This document shows, in pieces, positions 17,958 through 27,172 of a stretch of 64,000 nucleotides of DNA. The stretch is from Acetivibrio alkalicellulosi (lineage in GTDB: Bacteria; Bacillota; Clostridia; Acetivibrionales; Acetivibrionaceae): NCBI GenBank assembly GCA_008125075.1, contig VLTH01000002.1:2094777-2158776 (forward strand), in the 5' to 3' direction. Positions within the stretch are counted from its first letter, which is position 1, and the number at the start of each line of letters is the position of its first letter. Under the pieces are notes generated by a model that worked only from the letters and a program-made list of their open reading frames with translations, was not told the DNA's origin and made no database searches. The position numbers were made by a program, and so were the translations under genes.

Positions 17958-19658
17958 GTGTCAGATATTCAAAGTATTATTTTTGGTCTTTTAGGAGGTT
18001 TAGCTGTATTTATTTATGGTATGAACCTTATGGGGGATGGTCTTCAAAAAGCTGCAGGTGAACGATTAAGGCGAATTTTAGAAATATTAACCAGTAATCC
18101 ATTTATGGGTGTGCTTATGGGAATAATAGTAACAATGATGCTTCAAAGTAGTACAGCAACTACTGTTATGGTAATAGGCTTTGTAAGTGCAAAACTCATG
18201 ACTTTACCTCAAGCTATAGGAGTCATTCTAGGAGCTAATATTGGAACCACCATTACAGCTCAGTTAATTGCCTTTAAAATAGGCCACTATGCTTATATAA
18301 TAGCTGCTTTAGGCTTTATTTTCTACTTCTTTTTCAACAAAAAAATAGTAAAATATCTAGGTCAAACTGTTTTTTCTTTTGGCCTTTTATTTATAGGTCT
18401 TAACATAATGAATGATGCAATGAAACCATTATCTCAAAGTGCAATGTTTGAAGATATAATTCAACAAATATCATCATCTTCTTTGTTAGGTCTTGTTGTA
18501 GGAGCTTTATTAACTCTTGTTGTTCAAAGTAGTAGTGCTACAATAGCTGTTTTACAAAACCTCGCTGAACAACCTGATGCAGATGGACAAGCTATAATCA
18601 CTCTTAAAGCCTCCTTACCAATCCTTTTTGGAAGCAACATTGGAACAACAATAACAGCTACATTAGCAGCTATAGGCGCTAGGATAAATGCAAAAAGAGC
18701 AGCATTAGCACACTCAATATTTAATGTGGCAGGTGCAGTTGTTTTCATGATGTTCATTCCTGTTTTTGCTAATTTTGTGGTTTTTATTTCTCCTAAAGGA
18801 ACAGAAACTGATATTATTGCAAGACAAATAGCAAATGCACACACTTCATTTAACATAATAAACACTCTTATATGGATACCTTTAATTTCTCTGCTTGCAA
18901 AAACTGTTACATTTTTTGTTAGAGGTCAGGAAGATACAATAGAAAAAAGGGTTCTATACCTTGACTATAAAATCTTAAATAATGCTTCTATTGCAATGGA
19001 TCTTGCAACAAAAGAACTTACCCGGATGGCAACTTTAGCACAACAGATGATGGAAAATTCAAAAAAAGCTTTTATTGAAGAAGATATGGAATGTGCAAAA
19101 AAAGTACATGAGATTGAAGAAATAGTGGACATGCTTCAGTGTGAAATAGTGAAGTTTCTTTCTACCATGCTTTCCCAGTCTAGCCTTACCGATCGTCAAT
19201 CAATCAGACTTGCAGGTCTTATGCATGTAACAAATGATATTGAGCGTATGGGTGATCATTGTAAAAATATCGCCGAATTCGCAGTAGAAAAAAAAGAAGG
19301 TAACCTGCCTTTTTCAGAAGAAGCTATCAACGACATAACAGAAACTTTTCATAAATTAAATCAAATGGTTAATGACTCAATTTTGTCATTAAGCCACGAT
19401 AATACAGCTATTGCAAAAAAAGTTTTGTCAGAGGAATATGAAATTGATGACATTGAGGTAAAACTCCGCAACAGACATATTAAAAGACTAAATTCTGGAC
19501 TTTGTAATCCTATTTCGACAATAATATTTATAGAATTAATTCATAATTTAGAACGAATAGGTGACCATTGTAATAATATTGCAGAAGCAGTTTTGCATGA
19601 TCTAGAAAACAGACCTACTCACGGAGATTCACAATGTTGTGAAGTTGTAAAAAAGTAA
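17958..19658 (+). CDS. Na+/phosphate cotransporter with C-terminal PhoU domain
   Basis: 566 residues starting with GTG at 17958, AAGGGGG about 7 nt upstream. NptA/PNaS family membrane symporter importing phosphate with sodium. The two inverted Na_Pi_cotrans repeats are visible, with paired QSSTATTVMVIGF and VQSSSATIAVLQ motifs and twin GANIGTTITAQ and GSNIGTTITAT. A cytosolic PhoU-like helical domain (about 340-550) carries two repeats, each with an ERxGDHCxNIAE motif. No pst or pho genes are adjacent. A phosphate link to the ppk/ppx operon at 52-56 kb is possible but only inferred. Confidence 0.95.
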   Translation: MSDIQSIIFGLLGGLAVFIYGMNLMGDGLQKAAGERLRRILEILTSNPFMGVLMGIIVTMMLQSSTATTVMVIGFVSAKLMTLPQAIGVILGANIGTTITAQLIAFKIGHYAYIIAALGFIFYFFFNKKIVKYLGQTVFSFGLLFIGLNIMNDAMKPLSQSAMFEDIIQQISSSSLLGLVVGALLTLVVQSSSATIAVLQNLAEQPDADGQAIITLKASLPILFGSNIGTTITATLAAIGARINAKRAALAHSIFNVAGAVVFMMFIPVFANFVVFISPKGTETDIIARQIANAHTSFNIINTLIWIPLISLLAKTVTFFVRGQEDTIEKRVLYLDYKILNNASIAMDLATKELTRMATLAQQMMENSKKAFIEEDMECAKKVHEIEEIVDMLQCEIVKFLSTMLSQSSLTDRQSIRLAGLMHVTNDIERMGDHCKNIAEFAVEKKEGNLPFSEEAINDITETFHKLNQMVNDSILSLSHDNTAIAKKVLSEEYEIDDIEVKLRNRHIKRLNSGLCNPISTIIFIELIHNLERIGDHCNNIAEAVLHDLENRPTHGDSQCCEVVKK

Positions 19659-19711
19659 TTTAACTTAGTGAACATAGGGGCCTTAAGTAGAGATTCCATT
19701 TCACCTAAAGA

Positions 19712-19755
19712 TTATTCTATGACTCCATCTTATAGAAGGTGAAGTCATAGAATAA
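19712..19755. terminator. Bidirectional terminator between converging genes
   Basis: TTATTCTATGACTCCATCT and AAGGTGAAGTCATAGAATAA form a long, nearly perfect stem with a short loop between the convergent Na/phosphate symporter and cooS genes. Confidence 0.8.
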
Positions 19756-19764
19756 GATAAATCC

Positions 19765-21897
19765 TCAAGTAAGACCTAGTTCTTTACGCTTCTTTTCAAT
19801 ATGTTCTTTGTATATTTCAATAGTTTTCTCTGCATCCATTTCAACAACAACTTTGCCAAGTCCTAATGATTCTGTGGTCTCTGTAAGTGTTTTTACTACA
19901 ACATCACTTCCTGTAATTGAGGGAACTGGAGCTACATGAACCAGCCATCCCAAAGCAACAGCTGTACAAGCATCAGCTACTGCTTTTTGCTCAAGGTACT
20001 CAGGAGCTCCAATAACAAGTGGTAACATATTGGTATCAACATCTAGCTCATCTGCTATTTCCTTAGCGGTCTGAGTCATTTTTCCTATATCAACACAAGC
20101 CCCATAAGTGAGCACAGGAGGTATACCAAGCTTAGTACATACTGCTTTAAGGCCTTCTCCCGCTTCATTTGCAGCTTTCGGGTTTGTAAGCCCAGTATAT
20201 TCCATTACTGCAGAAGTACAACCACCAGATAATACTAGTATATTATTTTCAATTAAACCCTTAGTTATTTTAAATATATTACTACCACCCTGACCATACC
20301 TGGCTGTAGTACATCCAACTATTGTCGCAATCCCTCTTATATTACCATTAACAATTTGCTCTATTAAGGGTTTAAAACTTCCTCCAAGTGCCTTTTTAAC
20401 AGATTCTGTACTAAATCCTACCATACATTCAGAAACATGATTAGGAACATACGTTTTTCTTTTTGATGCTTTTCTATTTGAATATGCTTCTAGTGCCATA
20501 TCTAAAGCTTTTTCTGCCTGTTCTTTCATCTTTTCAGGAATAAAGTCTATAGTTTCAGTCCCCTGAAGTTTTATTACAGGATGAACACTAAGAAGCTTAG
20601 TGCCAAATCTTTCAGCAAACAATGGCATAGTAGGTACTGTGCAATTGTAATCAAACATAAATAAGTCTATAACTCCTGTTGCCAACAAATACTCTTGAGA
20701 TAACCATTCACCCTCTTGTCCTCCATAACCCTTTGTGTTATGAGTTCCTTCATAATTAATTAACTGCTGTCCTTCACAAACGTGACCTAAAATCTGTATG
20801 CCTTCAGCCCCCATATTTTTTGCCTTTTGCTGCCATTCATTTGTAGATGCTAAATCAATAGCTACATGAGCTAGTAAAGGCATATGTCCATTAGTTACTA
20901 CATTTATCATGTTTTCCTTTAGAAGACCCATGTTTTGTTTTGTCATCTTAATTTCCTGGGTTCCCATAAGAATTTCCTGCATTATATTCAAAATAAATAA
21001 TCCCTGATATTCATTGGCAATTCCTAGTCTTACACTATTTAATAAAAATTCTATAGGATCAGACCTGAAGTTTGTCATACAAGTTGTTTGAGAATAAGCA
21101 ACTTCACTATAGCCTCCACCTGGAAATAACCCTAGTTTATTCCATAAATCTTTTCTCTTTGAAGGCGCAAATGCTTCTACAGTCCTCGAAGGAATATGAT
21201 AAGGACCATGTATATCTTCAATAACCCAATTTGCAAAATCTACAGCTAATTGATTAATTGATTTGTCTATTTTAAGTCCAGCCATTTCAGAGAATTTTTT
21301 AAGTTTTTCTTCGTCTCTTATTTTAAGCCCGCTTTCAGGATGTTCACCTGCAGCTTTAAGTGTTCTAGCTGCTTGATGAGCATGAAAAATATTAGCGGAT
21401 GTTCCTATTGTAACATGCCTGTACACAAAATTTCTTGCAACCATGGTATGAGCATCTACTCCACATGTTCCTCTTGGAGATTTTGTACTTATTCTACATG
21501 GACCATTTGCACATAGCTGACATGATAGTCCTTCTATACAGTATTTACATTGAGTAGGCTGTTGCTGTGCAAACCTATCAAATACATTTGTCATTTCCAT
21601 ATCATGTACAACCTGATACATTTCTCTCATTGCAGGATCTAGTATAACATTCAAAGGATATCCTTCTTTGGATTGATATTCCTTATTAATATGCTCTCTT
21701 TGCCACCTGTGAAGCATTTCTCCTTCTGGAGACTTTTCAATATTATTATAGTTTGTCTCTACGCTTTTATATGGATTAATATGAATTTTAGTATCATTAT
21801 AATCCTCTGGTTTAAGCTGAGCCCCAAAAGTTTTATTATCTCCCCTCATTGTCTTTGCGCTTTTTTCATATGACTGTTTAATATCATTTTCAAACAC
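19765..21897 (-). CDS. cooS: Anaerobic carbon monoxide dehydrogenase catalytic subunit
   Basis: 710 residues from a GTG at 21897, AGGAGG 7 nt upstream. Ni-Fe CODH oxidises CO to CO2 and passes electrons to ferredoxin, or runs in reverse. The N-terminal cysteine cluster CKYCIEGLSCQLCANGPC (about 118-135) with a later RGTCG supplies the D and B cluster ligands. The C-cluster set appears complete: NGHMP, GHVCEG, DYNCTVP, VGCTTARYG, SGGCTSA and YGACVD. The late lysine (YLEQKAVADA) is kept. The N-terminus is longer than in stand-alone CooS proteins. No CooC maturation ATPase, CooF ferredoxin or acetyl-CoA synthase gene is adjacent, so partners must be elsewhere. Neighbours are single transcription units closed by terminators. 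Confidence 0.97.
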   Translation of the reverse strand: MFENDIKQSYEKSAKTMRGDNKTFGAQLKPEDYNDTKIHINPYKSVETNYNNIEKSPEGEMLHRWQREHINKEYQSKEGYPLNVILDPAMREMYQVVHDMEMTNVFDRFAQQQPTQCKYCIEGLSCQLCANGPCRISTKSPRGTCGVDAHTMVARNFVYRHVTIGTSANIFHAHQAARTLKAAGEHPESGLKIRDEEKLKKFSEMAGLKIDKSINQLAVDFANWVIEDIHGPYHIPSRTVEAFAPSKRKDLWNKLGLFPGGGYSEVAYSQTTCMTNFRSDPIEFLLNSVRLGIANEYQGLFILNIMQEILMGTQEIKMTKQNMGLLKENMINVVTNGHMPLLAHVAIDLASTNEWQQKAKNMGAEGIQILGHVCEGQQLINYEGTHNTKGYGGQEGEWLSQEYLLATGVIDLFMFDYNCTVPTMPLFAERFGTKLLSVHPVIKLQGTETIDFIPEKMKEQAEKALDMALEAYSNRKASKRKTYVPNHVSECMVGFSTESVKKALGGSFKPLIEQIVNGNIRGIATIVGCTTARYGQGGSNIFKITKGLIENNILVLSGGCTSAVMEYTGLTNPKAANEAGEGLKAVCTKLGIPPVLTYGACVDIGKMTQTAKEIADELDVDTNMLPLVIGAPEYLEQKAVADACTAVALGWLVHVAPVPSITGSDVVVKTLTETTESLGLGKVVVEMDAEKTIEIYKEHIEKKRKELGLT

Positions 21898-21960
21898 GTT
21901 TTTCCTCCTATAAGTAAATTTTATTAAGTTTTTAATTATGAAATGTTGCTTTAAGATATA

Positions 21961-21984
21961 AAAGCGGCCAGAAGGCCGCCCTTT
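21961..21984 (-). terminator. Terminator after the CBM25-like gene
   Basis: On the minus strand GCGGCC-TTCT-GGCCGC is followed by TTTTAT. The GC-rich stem is conspicuous in AT-rich surroundings. It separates the CBM gene from cooS, so cooS probably has its own promoter in the 60 bp between. Confidence 0.88.
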
Positions 21985-21986
21985 AG

Positions 21987-22382
21987 TTAGTGAGAATTGA
22001 AACTATAATTTCTGCCCTTATTGTTATCCCAGTTATTTGCACTATCTTTAAAAACAACATTGATGTTCATATTTTCATTATTAGGGATTAATGCTCTAAA
22101 TGTTCTTTCTCCAATATTGTCCATTTGATAATACCTTATGTCATCCCAATGTTGGTTGTTGCCATAACTTACTACTGCATATACATCGTTTGCTCCGCTA
22201 CTTGCCAGTAAACCATTATAGACAAGTCTAATATTTTGTCCTTCACTGCTTATGCTAACTCCTTGAGTTCTATGCTCATCAGAATAAAAATCCTCTGCAA
22301 ACTCTGTAATAAACTCGCCACATCCACACATGGTACAACCCTCAGTTTCATCAAATCTTTCATCTAAGTCAAATTTAGGCAT
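21987..22382 (-). CDS. Small cytosolic starch/glycogen-binding protein (CBM25-like)
   Basis: 131 residues from the ATG at 22382 (GGAGGT 8 nt upstream). No signal peptide. The C-terminal ~85 residues look like a CBM25/CBM53 starch-binding module: VYAVVSYGNNQHWDDIRYY, the Met-rich turn, INVVFKDSANNWDNNKG. These keep the aromatic and WDNN residues that bind alpha-glucan. Ahead of it is an acidic N-terminus with a Cys-rich turn GCTMCGCGE that could bind metal or form disulfides. Since it is cytosolic, glycogen is the likely ligand; glgA lies 25 kb away. Single gene with its own terminator, next to cooS. Confidence 0.75.
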   Translation of the reverse strand: MPKFDLDERFDETEGCTMCGCGEFITEFAEDFYSDEHRTQGVSISSEGQNIRLVYNGLLASSGANDVYAVVSYGNNQHWDDIRYYQMDNIGERTFRALIPNNENMNINVVFKDSANNWDNNKGRNYSFNSH

Positions 22383-22549
22383 TAACAATTACCTCCATTA
22401 ATGAATTGATTATTTCATAAATAGTTTTCTCATAGTTTTATAGAAATATATCAGTATATAAATTCTATTTGAGATTATTTAATTTATTTTTGTTATATTT
22501 TGCTATTTTCACAAAGATAGGCAGTCCTTAGCTAAAGCTAAAAATTAGG

Positions 22550-22617
22550 GCTTCAGGTGGAGTCTCTACTCCACTTGAAAGCTATAAGAACAACTCCACC
22601 TTTCTGAAGGTGGAGTC
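22550..22617. terminator. Two tandem hairpins of the CTCCACCT family
   Basis: CTTCAGGTGGAG / CTCCACTTGAAAG and ACTCCACCTT-TCTG-AAGGTGGAGT are adjacent stems downstream of the SLC13 permease gene. Related stems appear at 25583 and 63157. Probably terminators or a small repeated palindrome. Confidence 0.65.
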
Positions 22618-22661
22618 TTAAAGTATTACAAAACTTAGTACATAACAAGTTTTAAAAAGTT

Positions 22662-24515
22662 TTAAAAAGTATAAAATATTTGAAGCATGATAATTATACA
22701 TATACCTATAATAATCTGCATTGGCATACCAACTTTTAGAAAATCAAAAAATTTATATTTACCTGCCGCCATAACCATTGCATTAGGAGGGGTTGCAACA
22801 GGAGTTGCAAATGCCATACTTGATGAAAAAGCAACAGCCATAACCATAGGAACAGGATTTACTCCCATTTGCTGAGCAGTTAAAATTGCAACAGGATATA
22901 ACAGAACCGCTGTAGCGGTATTGCTTATAAATTGGCTAAAAAGTGATGCTATAACATATAGACCTGCTAGCACTGCTACAGGACCTATGGAACCAAGTCC
23001 GGTAATCAACACTTCAGATAAAAACTCTATCCCACCAGTTTTTTCTAATGCAGTAGCCATTGGAAGCATACACGCAATAAGTATAACAGTATGCCAATTA
23101 ATAGAACGGTAAGCTTGGTCAGTTTGTCTCACGCATCTTGTTAGAAGCATTAAAAGAGCTGCTATTACTACTGCCATTACAGCAGGTAACCACTCAAAAA
23201 CCATTACCAGCATCATACATAGCAAAATACTACCTGCAACGATAGATTTAATTGGATGTTGTATTGTAGACTCAGGTTTTTGTCCATGACTTAAAACGAC
23301 AGTATGGCCCTTCTCTTCATGTAAAAGATTTATATCTTTCCATTTTCCATGAACCAACATAGTATCACCATACAATAGCTTTTCATTCTTAGATGGTCGC
23401 CTTGCATCTCCATATTGGTGTTTAATTGCAATAATAGTAAGACTATATTTATCTCTAAAATGAATATCCTCTATTGTTTGGTTGATCAGTTGGGACTGAG
23501 GTGTAAGTATTACTTCTGCTAACTGAGACTTATCTAATGTCAATTTCTTTTGTGCTTCAGATTCAACAATACTTATTCCAGTATCATTAATTAAATTATT
23601 TAAAGACTCTTTTTCACCATAAACAATTAAAATATCTTCACCTTCAATAAGATAATCAGGTCCTGCGGTAAATTGACGTGAGGGATTTGCAGAAGATAAC
23701 AGAAAGCGTTTTTTTGAAAGATTTTTTATAGCCTCTAACACCGTTACATCATATTTAGAAGTCCATTGTAGTTCTTTTAGAGTTTTCCCAACTGAGCTAT
23801 TACCTTCAGATACTTGAATACAATGAATAAAAGAACTTATATTATATTGCTCAATTAGGTCAATTTCATTAATTCTCTTTGAATTACCTGAAGCTTTCTC
23901 AATAGGCTTGTCAAGCATTCTACGACCAATAAACCATAGATATACAATTCCTATTATAAGAGAGATGCTTCCAATAGCAGTGAAAGAAAAAAAGGAAAGC
24001 CCTTCATAGCCATAATTAATCAAGCTCTCACTTCCTATCAAGTTAGGAGCTGTACCTATCAATGTTAATGTACCTCCCATACTACTTGCAAAAGCTAATG
24101 GAATAAGAAGCTTTCCAGGGGATATATGCATTTTCCCACAGAGACTCACAATTACAGGAAGAAGTATGGCAACTGTGCCAGTATTACTCATAAATCCACT
24201 TAACACAGCAACTAATACCATCATAAAGATAGTCATTCGAAACTCACTGTTTCCAGTAAATTTAACAAGCATATTTCCAGCTCTATCTGCAAGACCTGTT
24301 TGAAACACTCCCTCTCCTACTACGAAAAGAGCAGCAATCATTATAACAACACTATTTGCAAATCCTGAAAATGCTTCCTGAGTAGTTAAAATGTTTGTTA
24401 AAAACAAGACTAAAAGAGATGTCAATGCTACCAAATCAGACCGAAATCGAGGTACCAAAAAACAAATAGTAGTTGCTATCAAAATAAAAAAAACCAATTG
24501 CATATCTGTTATCAT
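22662..24515 (-). CDS. SLC13/DASS-family anion permease with TrkA-C domains
   Basis: 617 residues from the ATG at 24515 (GGGAG 9 nt upstream; a TTG nine bases earlier overlaps the ribosome site). Two membrane halves flank a cytosolic region of about 210 residues with two RCK-C/TrkA-C-like domains (SSVGKTLKELQW...ILIVYGEKESL; NQTIEDIHFRDKYSLTIIAI...DTMLVHG). Family signatures are SNTGTVAILLPV, LIGTAPNLIGS, SNTATAVLLYPV and FATPVATPPNAMV. The substrate could be sulfate, a dicarboxylate or another anion; the sequence alone does not decide. A divergent MerR/TipAS regulator lies upstream. Confidence 0.9.
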   Translation of the reverse strand: MITDMQLVFFILIATTICFLVPRFRSDLVALTSLLVLFLTNILTTQEAFSGFANSVVIMIAALFVVGEGVFQTGLADRAGNMLVKFTGNSEFRMTIFMMVLVAVLSGFMSNTGTVAILLPVIVSLCGKMHISPGKLLIPLAFASSMGGTLTLIGTAPNLIGSESLINYGYEGLSFFSFTAIGSISLIIGIVYLWFIGRRMLDKPIEKASGNSKRINEIDLIEQYNISSFIHCIQVSEGNSSVGKTLKELQWTSKYDVTVLEAIKNLSKKRFLLSSANPSRQFTAGPDYLIEGEDILIVYGEKESLNNLINDTGISIVESEAQKKLTLDKSQLAEVILTPQSQLINQTIEDIHFRDKYSLTIIAIKHQYGDARRPSKNEKLLYGDTMLVHGKWKDINLLHEEKGHTVVLSHGQKPESTIQHPIKSIVAGSILLCMMLVMVFEWLPAVMAVVIAALLMLLTRCVRQTDQAYRSINWHTVILIACMLPMATALEKTGGIEFLSEVLITGLGSIGPVAVLAGLYVIASLFSQFISNTATAVLLYPVAILTAQQMGVNPVPMVMAVAFSSSMAFATPVATPPNAMVMAAGKYKFFDFLKVGMPMQIIIGICIIIMLQIFYTF

Positions 24516-24678
24516 ATGTATCAACTCCCTTTCTGAAATAGATATTTTGCCTCAAAAAACATTCTATTACATTTAAATTAGATTATACTCATTTTTCTTA
24601 GTACCTTGTAAAACTCTACACTACACAGTTTTATATTATATATTTATTCTTTTAAAAATGCAAATGCCCCCCCGATGC

Positions 24679-24720
24679 GGGTGTATTTAATAACTGTGAA
24701 GAAAAATAATATGCACCCAG
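24679..24720 (+). repeat. Dispersed GTGAAGAA repeat, palindromic copy
   Basis: GGGTGTATTTAATAACTGTG, then AAGAAAAATAATATGCACCC. The ends are inverted complements (GGGTGyATwTwAT / AATATGCACCC), so this copy is a roughly 42-bp palindromic unit between the SLC13 and MerR genes. Confidence 0.72.
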
Positions 24721-24757
24721 ATGCATAGAAGGATAGCGAATTTTTATTTTTTTAGTA

Positions 24758-24788
24758 TTGACATTAACGCAACGTAAAGGTTTATGAT
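24758..24788 (+). promoter_or_regulatory. MerR-type promoter with 19-bp spacer
   Basis: -35 TTGACA (24758-24763), a 19-bp spacer holding the imperfect dyad TTAACG-CA-ACGTAA, and -10 TATGAT (24783-24788). The over-long spacer is the hallmark of promoters activated by MerR-family proteins through DNA untwisting. It points to autoregulation by the gene directly downstream. Confidence 0.85.
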
Positions 24789-24810
24789 ATAATTAACAGG
24801 AGGTGATAGT

Positions 24811-25566
24811 ATGGATTATACAGTTCACAAATTAGCAAAACTAGCAGGCATCAGTTCAAGAACACTTAGATACTATGATCAAATTGATCTTTTAAAGCCG
24901 GCAAGGATCAATTCATCAGGCTATCGGCTATATAGTGAAGTAGAAGTTGACATGCTACAACAAATATTATTCTATCGTGAACTTGGATTAAGCTTAGAGG
25001 ATATTAAGAATATTGTTACTTCACCCTCTTTTAATCGAACTGAAGCTCTACAACAACACCATATAAAACTCCTGGATAAAAAAATTCAATTGGAATCGCT
25101 AATTGCTAATGTTGAAAAAACAATAGCAATGGCAGAAGGGAGAATATTTATGTCTCACAAGGAAAAATTTGAAGGTTTTAAGCAAAAGCTAATTGATGAA
25201 AATGAATTGAATTATGGTAAGGAAATACGAGAAAAATATGGTGATGAAACCATAGATAGTTCTAATGAAAAAATTAAAAATATGTCTCAAGACAAATACA
25301 ATTCTGTGGAAGAACTATCAAGTAAAATTAATGAATTATTAAAAATTGCTTTTGAAAAGGGTGACCCCTCAAGTGAAGAGGCGCAAAAAGTATGTAAACT
25401 TCATAAAGAATGGATCTTGAATTTCTGGGATAAATACTCAAAAGAAGCTCATATGTCACTTGTACAGGGATATGTTGATGACCCTCGATTCACAGCTTAT
25501 TATGATAAAATCGCACCTGGATGTACCATTTTTTTAAGAGATGCAATGAAAATATTCACTGAGTGA
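24811..25566 (+). CDS. MerR-family regulator with TipAS effector domain
   Basis: 251 residues, AGGAGGTGATAGT before the ATG. The N-terminal winged helix is classical: YTVHKLAKLAGISSRTLRYY and DQIDLLKPARINSSGYRLYS. A dimerisation coiled coil (about 75-115) and a TipAS-type antibiotic-binding domain (about 125-250, with KEWILNFWDKYSKEAHMSLVQGYVDDPRF) follow. TipAS members sense peptide antibiotics and other hydrophobic drugs and activate their own and efflux promoters. Its own promoter has the expected 19-bp spacer. No clear efflux gene is downstream; the divergent SLC13 permease is a possible target. Confidence 0.93.
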   Translation: MDYTVHKLAKLAGISSRTLRYYDQIDLLKPARINSSGYRLYSEVEVDMLQQILFYRELGLSLEDIKNIVTSPSFNRTEALQQHHIKLLDKKIQLESLIANVEKTIAMAEGRIFMSHKEKFEGFKQKLIDENELNYGKEIREKYGDETIDSSNEKIKNMSQDKYNSVEELSSKINELLKIAFEKGDPSSEEAQKVCKLHKEWILNFWDKYSKEAHMSLVQGYVDDPRFTAYYDKIAPGCTIFLRDAMKIFTE

Positions 25567-25582
25567 ATTCGTATCTAAACAT

Positions 25583-25627
25583 TAGGACTTCAGGTGGAGA
25601 AACTACTCCATCTGAAGTCCTAGCTTT
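25583..25627 (+). terminator. Terminator after the MerR-type gene
   Basis: TAGGACTTCAGGTGGAG pairs with CTCCATCTGAAGTCCTA around a short loop, followed by GCTTTTT. A long stem with a T tract; it belongs to the same palindrome family as 22550-22617. Confidence 0.85.
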
Positions 25628-25668
25628 TTCCACAATGTTTCTTCACTTTAAAAATATGCATCCATACG
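25628..25668 (-). repeat. Dispersed GTGAAGAA repeat, inverted copy
   Basis: Read on the minus strand it gives GGATGCATATTTTTAAAGTG, then AAGAAACATTGTGG, a shortened arm of the element seen at 16535 and 27173-27440. Confidence 0.65.
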
Positions 25669-25875
25669 CTCCTTCCTCGTTGCAGCTTTCACCTGATGTA
25701 ATATATAATAGCATTAAAGGGAGTTGAAAATATTTTTAAATTATAATATATTTATCTCATTAATATTTATAATTTTTTTAAGCATAGTATATTTATCTGA
25801 CAACATTTCTATGGTAAAATGTTCATTGAATAAGAGCTTTTAAATTATTTAATTTAAACTGTAAAGAGGTAGAAA

Positions 25876-27150
25876 ATGAAGAGGTACTTTTATGATATCC
25901 ACTGCCACGCAATGAATATGAGTCATCCAAACTTCCTTGCATTTTTAAAAATGTTCGAAGAGATGCTTTTTAAAGATACTGACAAATTTCTTAAACGAAA
26001 TAGATTTTTAATCTTACTTGCAGTAAATTTTCTTATGATTAAGTTTTTATTTTTTAAAAAGTTTGACTATAAAAATATCACAAACTTGCTAAAAAAGGTT
26101 GGAGCAGCTAAATACCCAAATAGGGCAAAAAACCTTTTAGCAACGATGGAAAATGATATTGGTAGCTTTTTTCTTCTAATGGAAGAATGTCTAATGGATA
26201 ACTCAATAGAGAATGGACAGTTAGTTATGGACAATAAAAAATATGACAAAATAGTTCTAACCCCGTTAATAATGGATTTTGGATCTAAAACTGTTTACTA
26301 CGATGATATCCATTATAACAACAGACCTGTAAATAAGCCTGTAGTTGAACAGATTATAGACCTTTTTAATGGAATAAGAAATTACAAAAAGCTTTCTCCT
26401 TATAAGATGTTTGAAATTTACCCATTTATGGGTATCAATACAAAAAACTACTCTTTAAATGATGTAAAAAATATGTTGGGCACATACTTCGGAAACTATA
26501 AAGGCACCCATCAAATATTTAGTAAAAAAATGGGTTATTTCACAGGAAACCCACAGTGCATAACAAGTAATATATATGCAGGCGTTAAATTATATCCACC
26601 TTTAGGTTTTGATCCTTGGCCAGAAAATAAAAGAGAGCGAATGAAAGTTGAGTTACTTTATGAATTTTGTCAAGAAAAACAAATCCCAATTACTTGTCAT
26701 TGTAGTGATGAAGGTTTTTCCATTATGAGCAAAGAGCAAATGGAAAACCTGACCTCTCCTGCAAAATGGGAAAACGTCCTTAAAGTATATAGTTCATTAA
26801 AGATTAACCTTGCTCATTTTGGAAAGCAAGATCACTCTACTGAGTGGCAGAATAAAATACTAGAACTTATTATTACATATGACAATATTTACTCTGATAT
26901 ATCTCACAGGGGATTTGACGATAATTTCTATATGGATTTTAAAAACTTACTGGATAACTACAAGGATGAACACATTAAGAAAAAAATTAAAGAAAGAATC
27001 CTTTTTGGTTCTGATTTTATGGTAAATCTTTTGAAAACAGATTCCTATTGTGAATATTTTGAGGTTTTTTCAAAAACGAAACATTTTAGTTCAGAGGATA
27101 AAGATTTGTTTTGTTCTGCTAATCCTGAACGTTTTCTGTTTAAAAGCTAA
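25876..27150 (+). CDS. Amidohydrolase-type metal-dependent hydrolase
   Basis: 424 residues, AGAGG 8 nt before the ATG. It is a TIM-barrel hydrolase of the amidohydrolase-2 type. Candidate metal and catalytic residues in order are the N-terminal DIHCHAMN (HxH after strand 1), KLYPPLGFDPW (strand 4 Lys), ITCHCSDEG, NLAHFGK (two barrel His) and FGSDFMVN (final Asp). Between the first and second elements is a long helical insert (residues about 20-130) not usual in small members. No partner gene suggests the substrate. Monocistronic by appearance; a repeat element follows the stop. Confidence 0.75.
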   Translation: MKRYFYDIHCHAMNMSHPNFLAFLKMFEEMLFKDTDKFLKRNRFLILLAVNFLMIKFLFFKKFDYKNITNLLKKVGAAKYPNRAKNLLATMENDIGSFFLLMEECLMDNSIENGQLVMDNKKYDKIVLTPLIMDFGSKTVYYDDIHYNNRPVNKPVVEQIIDLFNGIRNYKKLSPYKMFEIYPFMGINTKNYSLNDVKNMLGTYFGNYKGTHQIFSKKMGYFTGNPQCITSNIYAGVKLYPPLGFDPWPENKRERMKVELLYEFCQEKQIPITCHCSDEGFSIMSKEQMENLTSPAKWENVLKVYSSLKINLAHFGKQDHSTEWQNKILELIITYDNIYSDISHRGFDDNFYMDFKNLLDNYKDEHIKKKIKERILFGSDFMVNLLKTDSYCEYFEVFSKTKHFSSEDKDLFCSANPERFLFKS

Positions 27151-27172
27151 AAAAATTTAATTTGTGTACATG

